Assembly (NCBI GenBank): GCA_021779915.1
Contig: JAJXZR010000002.1
Span: 1 to 48,628, forward strand
Source of the DNA: a bacterium
GTDB lineage: Bacteria; Patescibacteriota; Minisyncoccia; CAIUEV01
DNA length: 48,628 nucleotides
Direction of reading: 5' to 3'
In this document: one piece after another, positions 1 through 7,463 of the stretch
Layout: each line of letters starts with the position of its first letter
How positions within the stretch are numbered: the stretch's first letter is position 1
Position numbers and translations under genes: made by a program
Notes under the pieces: model-generated
Told to the model about the DNA's origin: nothing
What the model saw: the letters and a program-made list of their open reading frames with translations, nothing else
Databases searched by the model: none

Positions 1-65
1 AACTCCCCAAACCCTTATCGGAACTAAAAAATTATATAAATTAGTTCATAAAGTTCATAAAAAAG

Positions 66-115
66 GTGTCATCCCGGGCTTGACCCGGGATCCAGTTAGA
101 CTAATAGAATGTTGG
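66..115. repeat. Family-1 palindromic repeat, single end
   Basis: The end sequence GTGTCATCCCGGGCTTGACC is followed by CGGGATCCAG. Its CCCGGG arms pair around TTGA, and the inner stretch TTAGACTAATAGAATGTT recurs in the copies at 29562 and 45036. Unlike most copies, no mirrored second end is visible, so this looks like a decayed or half element just upstream of tRNA-Ser. Confidence 0.7.
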
Positions 116-195
116 TTTGACATGCATTGTTAAGAAACTGATCCTGACAAGCTTTCTAACTTTCTAAACTTTCTAACTTTATAAACCAATGTTCA

Positions 196-280
196 GGAGA
201 GGTGGCTGAGTGGTCGAAAGCGCTTGATTCGAAATCAAGTGTGTCGCAAGGCACCCAGGGTTCGAATCCCTGCCTCTCCG
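196..280 (+). tRNA. tRNA-Ser (anticodon CGA)
   Basis: The 85-nt sequence folds as a class II tRNA. The acceptor GGAGAGG pairs with CCTCTCC, and the discriminator is G, as expected for serine. The anticodon stem CTTGA/TCAAG encloses loop TTCGAAA (anticodon CGA). There is a variable arm around GTGTCGCAAGGCAC, and the T arm is CAGGG-TTCGAAT-CCCTG. CCA is not encoded. It reads UCG codons. A terminator hairpin follows directly, so it is probably transcribed alone. Confidence 0.95.
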
Positions 281-289
281 CTCATAAAA

Positions 290-314
290 AAGCGCTCTCG
301 GAGCGCTTTTTGTG
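290..314 (+). terminator. Intrinsic terminator after tRNA-Ser
   Basis: AGCGCTC and GAGCGCT form a 7-bp GC-rich stem with loop TCG, preceded by A's and followed by TTTTT. It lies about 10 nt after the tRNA 3' end. Confidence 0.85.
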
Positions 315-382
315 TCTTCTAACATCTTTTCTTGGGCAGAAAAGTATTTGCGGTTGATGAGATACATAGGTAACATAAAAGT

Positions 383-410
383 TTGATTATTAGAATATAG
401 GTGCTATATT
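383..410 (+). promoter_or_regulatory. Possible promoter for the AsxRS-like operon
   Basis: TTGATT and TATATT are separated by 16 nt, ending about 29 nt before the ATG at 439. No Shine-Dalgarno precedes that ATG. The match is moderate in AT-rich DNA, so this is tentative. Confidence 0.35.
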
Positions 411-438
411 TGCACAAATTAAGCATTCATCAATATCC

Positions 439-1548
439 ATGAGTCTCGGTCCGTACAAAATTAACGGAAGCCGGATTTCTTATATCGGCAATAAAATTTA
501 TGAACCTATTGAGGAAGTCAGAAAAATCAAACCTCCACAACATCTGACCAGTCGCCATCTTCAAGTAAGAAATGAAAATAAAAAATGGGAAGCTCTGATA
601 AAAATTTGGGACGGGGTTTTTAAAGCAAGTAATGCTTTTATGGAAAGTAAAGACGTTTTATTATTTGACCTTCCTATCACCACAAGGATGATATCGTCTC
701 CTGGCGCTCTAACCGGTACTATATCTTCTGATGTCGACCCTTTTGAGATAAAATTTTTTGACAAAAAAACTTTTCTAACTCAATCATCCCAGCTTTATTT
801 AGAGTTTGCCATTACTAATCCCGGTATCAATAGCGTTTATTGTTGGGAAAAAAGTTTTCGAAGGGAGAGGGCCGATTTTAGGCACCTGCCCGAATTCACC
901 CACATTGAGTTTGAAGCTAACATAGGATTTGAAAAAAATTTGGAGCTTCAGCAAAAATATCTTCAATTCCTTGTTGGATATTTAATCGAGAAAAATTTAA
1001 AAGAACTCAAGGTATTCCTAAAACAGACCGATTTAGAAAAATTAGGAAAATTTACTAAGATAAAAAAGTTCAAGAGAATTGAATTTAACGAGGCCTTTAA
1101 GTTGCTTGAGAAAAAAATGAAGAGGACTGTTTACAAAAACCCTACTATTAGAAATTTCGGAGTTTATGAGGAAGTTGCTCTAGGCGAAATTATAGACGAG
1201 CCGTGTTTTGTAACTCACTACATCGAGGAAGAAGTTGCTTTTTATCATGCTAAAGATCCGAGAAAACAAGGATTGGTGATAAATGCTGACTTCCTACTTA
1301 CCGGTTACGGAGAATTAATTGGAAGTGGCGAGAGAGTGCACACAAAAGAAGAAACAAGTGAAAAAGCTTTGCACTTCAAGCTCAATATGGAAGATTATCA
1401 ACCCTACATTGATTCAAGAGATAGTAATCCCCAAATACATTCAGGCTGGGGGATGGGGATTGAAAGATTTATCCAATGTATCTTAAAACTGCCTTTTATC
1501 TGGGAAGCTAAGGCATTTCCCAGGGTAGATAACCAAAATCATCCTTAG
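439..1548 (+). CDS. Class II Asn/Asp-tRNA synthetase-like catalytic core (no anticodon domain)
   Basis: A 369-residue protein with the class IIb synthetase core. QSSQLY (about residue 117) resembles the amino-acid-binding loop. Motif 2 is FRRERADFRHLPEFTHIEFE, with the FRxE pattern that holds ATP. A GSGERVHT loop follows, and motif 3 is GWGMGIERF...AFPR at the C-terminus. The roughly 100-residue N-terminal OB-fold that reads the anticodon in AspRS/AsnRS is missing; only about 60 unrelated residues precede the core. The Lys of the AspRS QSPQxxK loop is absent, which leans toward AsnRS or the archaeal AsnRS-derived asparagine synthetase (AS-AR). It probably makes Asp- or Asn-adenylate but may not charge tRNA. 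It ends 3 nt before the MccF-like gene, so the two are probably co-translated. Alternatives are an AS-AR-type asparagine synthetase or a modification enzyme. Confidence 0.8.
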   Translation: MSLGPYKINGSRISYIGNKIYEPIEEVRKIKPPQHLTSRHLQVRNENKKWEALIKIWDGVFKASNAFMESKDVLLFDLPITTRMISSPGALTGTISSDVDPFEIKFFDKKTFLTQSSQLYLEFAITNPGINSVYCWEKSFRRERADFRHLPEFTHIEFEANIGFEKNLELQQKYLQFLVGYLIEKNLKELKVFLKQTDLEKLGKFTKIKKFKRIEFNEAFKLLEKKMKRTVYKNPTIRNFGVYEEVALGEIIDEPCFVTHYIEEEVAFYHAKDPRKQGLVINADFLLTGYGELIGSGERVHTKEETSEKALHFKLNMEDYQPYIDSRDSNPQIHSGWGMGIERFIQCILKLPFIWEAKAFPRVDNQNHP

Positions 1549-1551
1549 ACA

Positions 1552-2586
1552 ATGATAAAAACGATAAAACCAGGAAAACTTTCAAAAGGCGACAGAATCG
1601 GTATTGTAAGTCCTTCCTCCCCCATGGCTGGGCTAGTGCCTCACCGTGTCAAAAAGGGCGTTGCCATGATCAAAAAACTTGGGCTTCGACCTGTAGTTGG
1701 AAAGAATGCTTTAAAAATTACCGAATACACAGCAGGGAATCCTAAAGAACGGGCGGAGGACATAAACAATTTTTTTAAAGACGAGAACATTAAAGCTATC
1801 ATATCTTTTGTTGGTGGCAATCACTCAAACCAGATACTCAAATATTTGAATTTTAATCTGATCAAGAAAAATCCAAAAATATTTGTCGGCTATTCGGATA
1901 TAACGGTATTACATTTAGCTATTCACACAAAAGCTAATTTAACTACTTTTTATGGACCGGCAGTTATAACCCAATTTGCCGAGAATCCAGAAATTCTGGG
2001 CTATACTCGGAAGTATTTTGAAAAGGCGCTAATGGGGAAAGAAGTAATCGGTAATATTAAACCATCTCCAAGTTGGACTGAAGAAACCCTAGACTGGTTT
2101 GAGAAAGAAGATTTAAAAAGACCAAGGAAGATGAAAAAAAATCCCGGCTGGGAGTGGCTCGGGAAGGGCAAGACAAGAGGGAAAATCTTGGGTGGTTGTA
2201 TTACTTCCATGATGCATCTCCGAGGAACAGAGTATTGGCCCGATTTCAAAAACGCTATATTTTTTTGGGAGATTCCAGAAGGGGAGGATTTTACAAGGGG
2301 AGAAAAATTGGAGAACATAGACGCTTACCTCACGGATTTGGAATTATCAGGGGTATTTGGATTAATAAAAGGAATGGTGATCGGCAGACCTTTTAGCTAT
2401 AGCAAAGAGCAGAATGAGAAGCTAATGAACATTATTGCGGAAAGAACTAGCAATTATAGATTCCCCATTCTATACAGTGTCGATGTAGGCCACACCGACC
2501 CCATGATAACTATTCCTCTGGGAACGACCGTGGAATTAGATTCTGATAGTAACCGATTTACGTTTCTCGAAAAAGGAACAAGTTAA
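1552..2586 (+). CDS. MccF-like S66 family serine peptidase/amidase
   Basis: A 344-residue S66 peptidase. The nucleophile Ser lies in VGYSDIT (about residue 115). The Glu of the triad is in EIPEGEDFT, and the His is in DVGHTDPM near the C-terminus. Features that favour the MccF branch over LdcA muropeptide LD-carboxypeptidases are the SPSWTEE...DW segment and the NPGWEWLGKGKTRGKILGG loop; tryptophans here contact the nucleotide in known MccF enzymes. No signal peptide is visible, so it is cytoplasmic. MccF proteins cleave the bond between an acidic amino acid and a nucleotide in processed microcin C and related aminoacyl-sulfamoyl adenylates, which gives self-immunity. Directly downstream of an Asx-adenylate-forming synthetase core, this activity makes chemical sense. 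Start: the ATG 3 nt after the upstream stop. LD-carboxypeptidase activity remains possible. Confidence 0.85.
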   Translation: MIKTIKPGKLSKGDRIGIVSPSSPMAGLVPHRVKKGVAMIKKLGLRPVVGKNALKITEYTAGNPKERAEDINNFFKDENIKAIISFVGGNHSNQILKYLNFNLIKKNPKIFVGYSDITVLHLAIHTKANLTTFYGPAVITQFAENPEILGYTRKYFEKALMGKEVIGNIKPSPSWTEETLDWFEKEDLKRPRKMKKNPGWEWLGKGKTRGKILGGCITSMMHLRGTEYWPDFKNAIFFWEIPEGEDFTRGEKLENIDAYLTDLELSGVFGLIKGMVIGRPFSYSKEQNEKLMNIIAERTSNYRFPILYSVDVGHTDPMITIPLGTTVELDSDSNRFTFLEKGTS

Positions 2587-2612
2587 AATAATCATCCAGA
2601 ATAAGTACAATT

Positions 2613-3419
2613 ATGAGTAAAATAGCCTCTTCAGACGTTAGAAATTTTTCCTACGTGGAACTAATGGCTTTCCTAAACGAAACGAATCGCCCTCCCGGAG
2701 GAAAGGATTCAATCAGAAGAATAGTCCAAAATTGTTTTATCACCAAGGATTCAAAAGTCTTGGATGTGGGATGCAACACTGGATACTGTTCTTTTGAGAT
2801 TGCCCATCTGGCAAAATGTTCTGTTACAGGAGTTGACATTAATAAAGACATGATTGGGACGGCTAAAAAGAATCAGTCTAAAGATGCCTCGAAAAGTTTG
2901 TTGAAATTTATTCTGGCAGACGGAATGAAACTGCCCTTTGAAAAAGAAGCTTTTGATGTCGTAATGTCGGGTGGATCTACCGCCTTTATTGAAGATAAAA
3001 TGAAAGCAATACATGAATATAAAAGAGTATTAAAGCAATGGGGTTTTATAGCCGATATAAACTTTTTTTATAAGACAAAGCCTCCAAAAAAACTGATTGA
3101 AAAGCTTAATACAACTATGGGTATTAATATTGAGCCATGGAGCATAGATTACTGGCTGAACCTTTATAAAAGATGTGGTCTTGAAAGATACTATGTTTAT
3201 AAGGGGAAAATAAAGAAGGTAATAAATAAAGAGGTACAAAATTATTGTTCCATAATGGTTGGGCAAAAAGGGCTTGATAAAACTTCAGGAAAAGAATTGT
3301 GCGGGAGATTAGGGGACATTATGAATTTATTCAATCGAAATCATAATTATTTAGACTACGGGGTTTTTATTTTGAGAAAAAGGTCGAAAGAAGAACAAAT
3401 CTCACTATTTGGGGCATAA
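2613..3419 (+). CDS. Class I SAM-dependent methyltransferase
   Basis: A 268-residue protein with a Rossmann methyltransferase core. Motif I is VLDVGCNTGYCSFEIA (about residues 48-63), the acidic ribose-binding loop is VTGVDIN, and motif II/III is ADGMKLPFEKEAFDVVMSGG, as in UbiE/COQ5-like enzymes. The N-terminal 45 and C-terminal 120 residues are not recognised and probably set substrate choice. It starts 26 nt after the MccF-like gene on the same strand, so it is likely the third gene of that operon. The substrate is unknown. In this context it could modify a small molecule or aminoacyl-nucleotide, but that is speculation. Confidence 0.8.
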   Translation: MSKIASSDVRNFSYVELMAFLNETNRPPGGKDSIRRIVQNCFITKDSKVLDVGCNTGYCSFEIAHLAKCSVTGVDINKDMIGTAKKNQSKDASKSLLKFILADGMKLPFEKEAFDVVMSGGSTAFIEDKMKAIHEYKRVLKQWGFIADINFFYKTKPPKKLIEKLNTTMGINIEPWSIDYWLNLYKRCGLERYYVYKGKIKKVINKEVQNYCSIMVGQKGLDKTSGKELCGRLGDIMNLFNRNHNYLDYGVFILRKRSKEEQISLFGA

Positions 3420-3427
3420 ACATAAAA

Positions 3428-3459
3428 GGGGAGTTTTCTGATTTTACAAAAGACTCCCC
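3428..3459. terminator. Bidirectional terminator-like hairpin between converging operons
   Basis: GGGGAGT pairs with ACTCCCC across an 18-nt loop. On the minus strand TTTT follows the stem, and on the plus strand a T-rich stretch begins about 14 nt later. It lies in the 46 nt between the methyltransferase and AlaRS stops. Confidence 0.55.
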
Positions 3460-3465
3460 ATCCTG

Positions 3466-4767
3466 TTACTTTTTTCTGCTACGCTTCCTTTGCTCTTCCA
3501 AGAAAAACCGGTAGCCCTCCTCGTCTATCTTTATCTTCTGTTCTTTTGCGATTTCCTTGAGCAGATCAAGAGGCAAACCATGAGTATCGTGAAGTTTGAA
3601 AGCGTCCTCTCCGGAGATGAACTCTTTCGAGTGCAGAACAACTTTTTCGAACTCTTTCAATCCTCTTTTCAGGGTTTTCCCAAAGGTATCTCCCTCCTTT
3701 TTTATTGCCACCTCGATGACCCTTTGGTTTTGGGTAAGTTGTGGATAATATTGTGAAAACATCTTGACCACAAGACTGCTAGCCCTGGCAAGATTTTGTG
3801 GCTGGACGCCGGACAAGTCAGCGTGTAAAAAAGCCCTCCTGAGGAGCCTTCTCAACACATATTCCCTGCTAGTGTTACCTGTGTAAATTCCATCGGCGAT
3901 CATGAAAGTTGCACACCGTATGTGATCTGTCATCACCCGAATCGATTTCTCAGAAATGTTGTTTGCGCGTTCACCAGCAATAACATCCTTTATCGGCTTC
4001 AAGAGGTCAGTTTCATATACGGAGTCGACTTCCTGGAGAATAACGGAAAAACGATCCAAACCGGCTCCGGCATCAACGCTCTTTATTGGAAGCTCGCTAA
4101 AGTCGCCACTTTCGTGGAGATTGTATTGCATGAATACTCCGGCGTTCCATATTTCCAAAAAGCGCCCACACTCACAATCCGGACCACAATCCTTACCGCC
4201 ACATCCGAGCTCTTCTCCTCGATCGATGAACACTTCTGTGCATGGACCACACGGTCCAGTTTCGCCTGCCGGACCCCAGAAGTTGGAATTAGCTCCTAAA
4301 CGAATTATTCTTTCCGGGGGAAGCAAACTATTCCAAATCCGGATCGACTCTTCATCCGGTGGAATATTAGGCAACCTGTTGTCTCCACTGTAAACGGTCG
4401 CATAAATCCGGTGAGTGTCGAAGCCAAAAACATCCTTGATCGCACCCCAAGCTAGCGTGATAGCTTCGTCTTTGAAATAATCTCCGATTGACCAGTTGCC
4501 CATCATCTCAAAAAATGTTAGATGGTGTCTGTCTCCGATACTCTCGATGTCATTCGTTCGGACGCACTTCTGAATGTTGCAAAGACGTTGTTCGGGAGGG
4601 GTCTTCTCCCCAGTAAAGTAGGGTTTTAGCGGTGCCATACCAGAATTTACGATAAGAAGTGTCGGATCCTCGTTGGGGATAAGAGAGGAACTGCTTATCA
4701 CCAAATGCTCATGGCCGGCGAAATAATCCAGGAAAATCCTCCTTATTTCTGAGCTTGAAATTTTCAT
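3466..4767 (-). CDS. Alanyl-tRNA synthetase catalytic and tRNA-recognition core, lacking editing and C-Ala domains
   Basis: A 433-residue protein colinear with the first ~450 residues of bacterial AlaRS. It has the DPTLLIVNSGMAPLKPYF segment, motif 2 region RHHLTFFEMMGNWSIGDYF, GETGPCGPCTE, motif 3 GAGLDRFSVILQ, and the tRNA-recognition signature DHIRCATFMIADG...YVLRRLLRRA. An insert rich in Cys (CGGKDCGPDCECG) is present. It stops at EEQRKRSRKK, exactly where canonical AlaRS (about 870 residues) continues into the editing domain. The ORF track starts at 4827, but ATG 4767 is better: it follows an AAAGGAGA Shine-Dalgarno and begins 2 nt after the upstream stop. Catalytic residues look intact. 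The equivalent E. coli AlaRS fragment (residues 1-461) can charge tRNA-Ala, so activity is plausible. Whether it is the cell's only AlaRS cannot be seen here. Confidence 0.88.
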   Translation of the reverse strand: MKISSSEIRRIFLDYFAGHEHLVISSSSLIPNEDPTLLIVNSGMAPLKPYFTGEKTPPEQRLCNIQKCVRTNDIESIGDRHHLTFFEMMGNWSIGDYFKDEAITLAWGAIKDVFGFDTHRIYATVYSGDNRLPNIPPDEESIRIWNSLLPPERIIRLGANSNFWGPAGETGPCGPCTEVFIDRGEELGCGGKDCGPDCECGRFLEIWNAGVFMQYNLHESGDFSELPIKSVDAGAGLDRFSVILQEVDSVYETDLLKPIKDVIAGERANNISEKSIRVMTDHIRCATFMIADGIYTGNTSREYVLRRLLRRAFLHADLSGVQPQNLARASSLVVKMFSQYYPQLTQNQRVIEVAIKKEGDTFGKTLKRGLKEFEKVVLHSKEFISGEDAFKLHDTHGLPLDLLKEIAKEQKIKIDEEGYRFFLEEQRKRSRKK

Positions 4768-4769
4768 GT

Positions 4770-5936
4770 CTAATCTCCTTTTTCTGAAAGTATCATCAGC
4801 TTGAGTGATATTCCGTAAGTGTCCCAAAGATATTCTGGGGGAAATGTCTTATTCTTAAGAGTAGTGACTGCTCTCCGCATTATTTCGCGAAGAGCATATG
4901 CTTCTCTGTTGACTAAGTCTTTTATCGCTGTTTCTCTGGTAATCGTTCCGTCGCGTAACATTTGTTGGCCGAAGTCGTTAATTAGCCCATCCACTCGGAT
5001 AGTTTTTTGGACAGCTATCCAGGTAATTTCCAAAAAACGCCTTATCAATTTTCTCATCACGTACCCCTCTCGCTTGTTTGAAGGGCTGACCCCTTCTTCA
5101 GCTAAGATGAGAATTGCTCTGAGATGGTCGGATATTATCCTTACATCTTCTATATTGGAAAAGCCGATAAAGTTGCCGACAATATTTGTTAGAGGCTTAA
5201 GGGTATCAATTTCATATCCATTGCATCCCTGGATTGCCGCAGCAAGACGTTCTACTCCGACACCGAGATCGAATCCCGGATTGGCTATAGGCACGATTCC
5301 ATCATACCCCGTTTCTTGTCCGTATAAATAGATGAGATTGAGCAGTTCAATAAATCTGTCCTGTCCATCAATCATCTGCTGAATCGAGGTAACCTTGCCA
5401 TGTGAATGCGAGTAAATAACGGTAACCCCCTTTCCTACTGCTCCGAGTTTTCCGAATCTCCATTCTTGCCAGAAATGATCGTTTTTTTTCAAAGAGAAAA
5501 TTCTTGAAGAATCTACTCTGTTTGCCAAAAGAACTTCACCGAATTCACCAGTTGGAACCGTGAAGAAGGTTCTTTCTGCTTCCAAATCAAGAATCTCCAA
5601 AAGATCCAATAGATATCGAACGGCGACAGAATAGTTTGACGTAAAAATCCCGCTTCCGAACATCTCAAAAAATGTAAAATAGTACGGATTTCTTCCGACA
5701 AACTCGATCTCGTCTTTTCTTCCCATCCTGAAACACTTCTGGATAAAAGCGTAGTTTTCCGGCTTCGATTCCACATCAGTGAACCATCTTTTGAATGGGG
5801 TAATTGTTGCGTTCGTAAACATCACCGTAGGATCACCCGACATTAGAGGAAAAGACTTAAAAATTTTAAATCCTTTTTCCTGATGGTACCTTATGAGGAT
5901 CCTCTTAATTTCATCAACAGACAACACTCTGCTCAT
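4770..5936 (-). CDS. Degenerate AlaRS catalytic-core paralogue
   Basis: A 388-residue AlaRS-like protein, partner and upstream neighbour of the AlaRS core gene. AlaRS landmarks are recognisable but altered. NSGM...F has become TNATITPFKRWF, the motif 2 region reads NPYYFTFFEMFGSGIF, and the almost invariant GDTGPCGPCSE loop is replaced by an unrelated stretch around KLGAVGKGVTVIYSHS. Motif 3 is kept as GVGVERLAAAIQ, and SDHLRAILILAEEGVSPSN...GYVMRKLIRR keeps the tRNA-recognition helices. It ends at LWDTYGISLKL, again at the edge of the editing domain. The full-length open frame and an AGGTGG site 8 nt before ATG 5936 argue against a pseudogene. It is probably a structural or regulatory subunit of a heterodimer, or has a changed substrate. 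Confidence 0.82.
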   Translation of the reverse strand: MSRVLSVDEIKRILIRYHQEKGFKIFKSFPLMSGDPTVMFTNATITPFKRWFTDVESKPENYAFIQKCFRMGRKDEIEFVGRNPYYFTFFEMFGSGIFTSNYSVAVRYLLDLLEILDLEAERTFFTVPTGEFGEVLLANRVDSSRIFSLKKNDHFWQEWRFGKLGAVGKGVTVIYSHSHGKVTSIQQMIDGQDRFIELLNLIYLYGQETGYDGIVPIANPGFDLGVGVERLAAAIQGCNGYEIDTLKPLTNIVGNFIGFSNIEDVRIISDHLRAILILAEEGVSPSNKREGYVMRKLIRRFLEITWIAVQKTIRVDGLINDFGQQMLRDGTITRETAIKDLVNREAYALREIMRRAVTTLKNKTFPPEYLWDTYGISLKLMILSEKGD

Positions 5937-5944
5937 TTCTCTTA

Positions 5945-5970
5945 CCACCTTTCTTGTTAATGTACTTTAA
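5945..5970 (-). promoter_or_regulatory. Leader of the AlaRS pair: Shine-Dalgarno plus shared 17-nt motif
   Basis: Read on the plus strand, TTGTTAATGTACTTTAA at 5954-5970 matches TTGTTAATGACCTTTAA at 13561-13577 in 15 of 17 positions. Both lie 18-19 nt upstream of a minus-strand start that carries a strong Shine-Dalgarno (AGGTGG here). It could be a promoter element or a shared 5' UTR site. Confidence 0.45.
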
Positions 5971-6351
5971 CATTGAACTCTAGCAGAGTTCTTTGGTTTT
6001 TCAAATGCCCTAAGCGAAAAAGGAGACATTCTGCTGTCCCAATAAGACATATGCTGTCTCGTGTCTCATTTTTGCCAAAAACTCCGACCCAATCTCCTTA
6101 AATTCTAGTTCTCGACCAAATCCTAGAAACGTTCTATGATACTCATATATTCTGGGTACTTAACTCGAGATGCCCGCCTTCAGAGATAGCGCGCGAATGA
6201 CATCAGTGCAACAAGTGTTTGATTATGTATATCTTAGCCGGAGCTTTAAAAGAGTATAATTACAATTATGCCTAATTTTATTTTTTACCTTGCGAAAGTA
6301 AATGTGAAATGAATAACCACTAAATTCTTGATTTTTATTTTATCTCGGCTA
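5971..6351. other. Intergenic stretch without a supported gene
   Basis: No credible ORF is seen in about 380 nt. AGACATATGCTGTCT at 6045-6059 is a small palindrome. From about 6070, TTTTTGCCAAAA and, 48 nt later, ACGTTC weakly resemble the post-terminator element found after the three small membrane-protein genes, so a decayed copy may lie here. Confidence 0.4.
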
Positions 6352-6379
6352 TTGACAAGATTGTAGTTATATTAATAAT
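6352..6379 (+). promoter_or_regulatory. Sigma-70-like promoter of cassette 1
   Basis: TTGACA, a 16-nt spacer and AATAAT. The surrounding GGCTATTGACAAGATT is identical to that of cassette 3 (9480) and close to cassette 2 (6949). Confidence 0.75.
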
Positions 6380-6422
6380 AACCTGTCCACTCAAAAAGTA
6401 TCAAAACATCAAGGAGGCCGTG

Positions 6423-6725
6423 ATGGAAAAAGGAATCAGAGAGATAAAGGAAGATGTTAGTCCAGGAGAACTGAGAGTACTTGCTCAAAATCTAAACAAA
6501 GAGCTGGTTCATGAAAAGAAGTGGAGAATTGTCTATCAGGTAATCACGTTTATTGCAATTTTTCTTGCCTGCCTAATTCTTTACCTTAACGGAAGGATTC
6601 TGGACATCAACAATAAGTTCATTGATGCAAACGACAAACTTATTGAGGAAAATGTAACTCTGGAAAAAAGTAACGAGAATTTGAAGGGGCTATTGAATGA
6701 GTGTCGTAGTAACTGCAAAAAATGA
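6423..6725 (+). CDS. Small single-pass membrane protein with C-terminal coiled coil (cassette 1)
   Basis: A 100-residue protein of unknown function. It has a charged N-terminal 35 residues, one membrane segment (YQVITFIAIFLACLILYLNG) and a C-terminal helix rich in Asn, Asp, Leu and Ile, ending in two cysteines (NECRSNCKK). The heptad-like hydrophobic spacing after residue 60 suggests a coiled coil and oligomerisation. ATG 6423 is chosen over GTG 6420 because AAGGAGG lies 5 nt before it. The gene stands alone, with its own promoter and terminator. It shares that architecture, but no obvious protein similarity, with the genes at 7067 and 9601. Confidence 0.75.
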   Translation: MEKGIREIKEDVSPGELRVLAQNLNKELVHEKKWRIVYQVITFIAIFLACLILYLNGRILDINNKFIDANDKLIEENVTLEKSNENLKGLLNECRSNCKK

Positions 6726-6747
6726 TGCAGAAAAAATAAATTATTAC

Positions 6748-6778
6748 ACGCCATGTCGCAAGACCTCTGGCGTTTTTA
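6748..6778 (+). terminator. Intrinsic terminator of cassette 1
   Basis: ACGCCA and TGGCGT form a stem, with an inner GTC-GCAA-GAC hairpin, followed by TTTTTATTTT. Confidence 0.75.
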
Positions 6779-6875
6779 TTTTGTAGACACAATCTTGTCA
6801 AAATCAGATTTTTTCTGCAAAATGAAATTATAAACCTAAATATACGTTCCAATATCGTCCCACTCTCTCCGCAAG
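6779..6875 (+). repeat. Post-terminator conserved element, copy A
   Basis: After the terminator comes GTAGACACAATCTTGTCAAA, then ATCAGATTTTTTCTGCAAAA, CTAAATATACGTTCC and CTCTCCGCAA. Blocks in the same order follow the terminators at 7458 (copy B) and 9912 (copy C). It does not look coding. Its role is unknown. Confidence 0.7.
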
Positions 6876-6948
6876 CCTATAAAATCGCTTCTATAGGGAT
6901 TTTTGTGGGGCTATTCAGGTTTTCAATCAAGCCATCATCTTTGCCCTA

Positions 6949-6976
6949 TTGACAGGTTGTTTTATACCCTTATAGT
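6949..6976 (+). promoter_or_regulatory. Sigma-70-like promoter of cassette 2
   Basis: TTGACA, a 16-nt spacer and TATAGT, preceded by CCTA. It is the closest to consensus of the three cassette promoters. Confidence 0.8.
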
Positions 6977-7066
6977 ATGAAGTCAATGATAAAAGGTGCT
7001 TTGACGAGATCTTTACAAGGTATACAATATTTAGATTCCAAGTAAACTTTTAAAGGAGGCTTGAGA

Positions 7067-7417
7067 ATGGGTAATTCAGCGGTTCTTTTGGCAATTTTGG
7101 TGGTTGCTTCTGTGGGGTCGGCGTTGCTTTTTCTTTTGGTTAATACAATGGTAGGGGTGATTCTTAACAGAAAGCGTTCGGTTCTACTGGTAGCTTTTTT
7201 TGGTTGTCTTTACGCTACGGGAGTTATTTTCTTTCTTTTAGGATCTTATTCTACTGAGCAGTCTTTCTACAAAAAATTCTCTCGGGACGTGAAGGTGGAA
7301 GATCTTTCGCAGAAGAAAAGATCTTTTGAGGCGGGAATCAGGATTTTTTATAACAAGCGGGAGAAAATCAACAAAATAGAGCTAAAAGAAGGTACTACTT
7401 GTCCGGAAGAAAATTGA
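7067..7417 (+). CDS. Small two-pass membrane protein (cassette 2)
   Basis: A 116-residue protein of unknown function. Two strongly hydrophobic segments (AVLLAILVVASVGSALLFLL and VLLVAFFGCLYATGVIFFLL) flank a short basic loop (NRKR), followed by a basic, soluble C-terminal half. Start ATG 7067 is supported by AAGGAGG 7 nt upstream; the track's TTG 7061 would sit too close to that site. It has its own promoter and terminator and is the second of three similarly built transcription units. Confidence 0.75.
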   Translation: MGNSAVLLAILVVASVGSALLFLLVNTMVGVILNRKRSVLLVAFFGCLYATGVIFFLLGSYSTEQSFYKKFSRDVKVEDLSQKKRSFEAGIRIFYNKREKINKIELKEGTTCPEEN

Positions 7418-7430
7418 TAAAGTTTTGTTA

Positions 7431-7463
7431 AGCCTGAAGAGATAATTCTTTTCAGGCTTTTTT
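7431..7463 (+). terminator. Intrinsic terminator of cassette 2
   Basis: AGCCTGAA and TTCAGGCT form an 8-bp stem with a 12-nt loop, followed by TTTTTATT. Confidence 0.8.

Noticed and set aside
179-376. Minus-strand ORF of 65 residues from the track
   Set aside because: It is the antisense of tRNA-Ser and its terminator; the RDSNPGCLATHL stretch is a tRNA translated.
3922-4393. Two plus-strand ORFs (125 and 145 aa) inside the AlaRS core
   Set aside because: They are shadows of a well-conserved minus-strand gene and show no family features.
4770-4827. A frameshift splitting one normal AlaRS into two ORFs
   Set aside because: The two products both align to the same N-terminal AlaRS core, so they are paralogues rather than two halves of one enzyme.
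4770-5936. AlaRS-like gene as a pseudogene
   Set aside because: Nearly 390 open codons, a good Shine-Dalgarno, a tight operon fit and retained motif 3 argue for a functional, if altered, protein.
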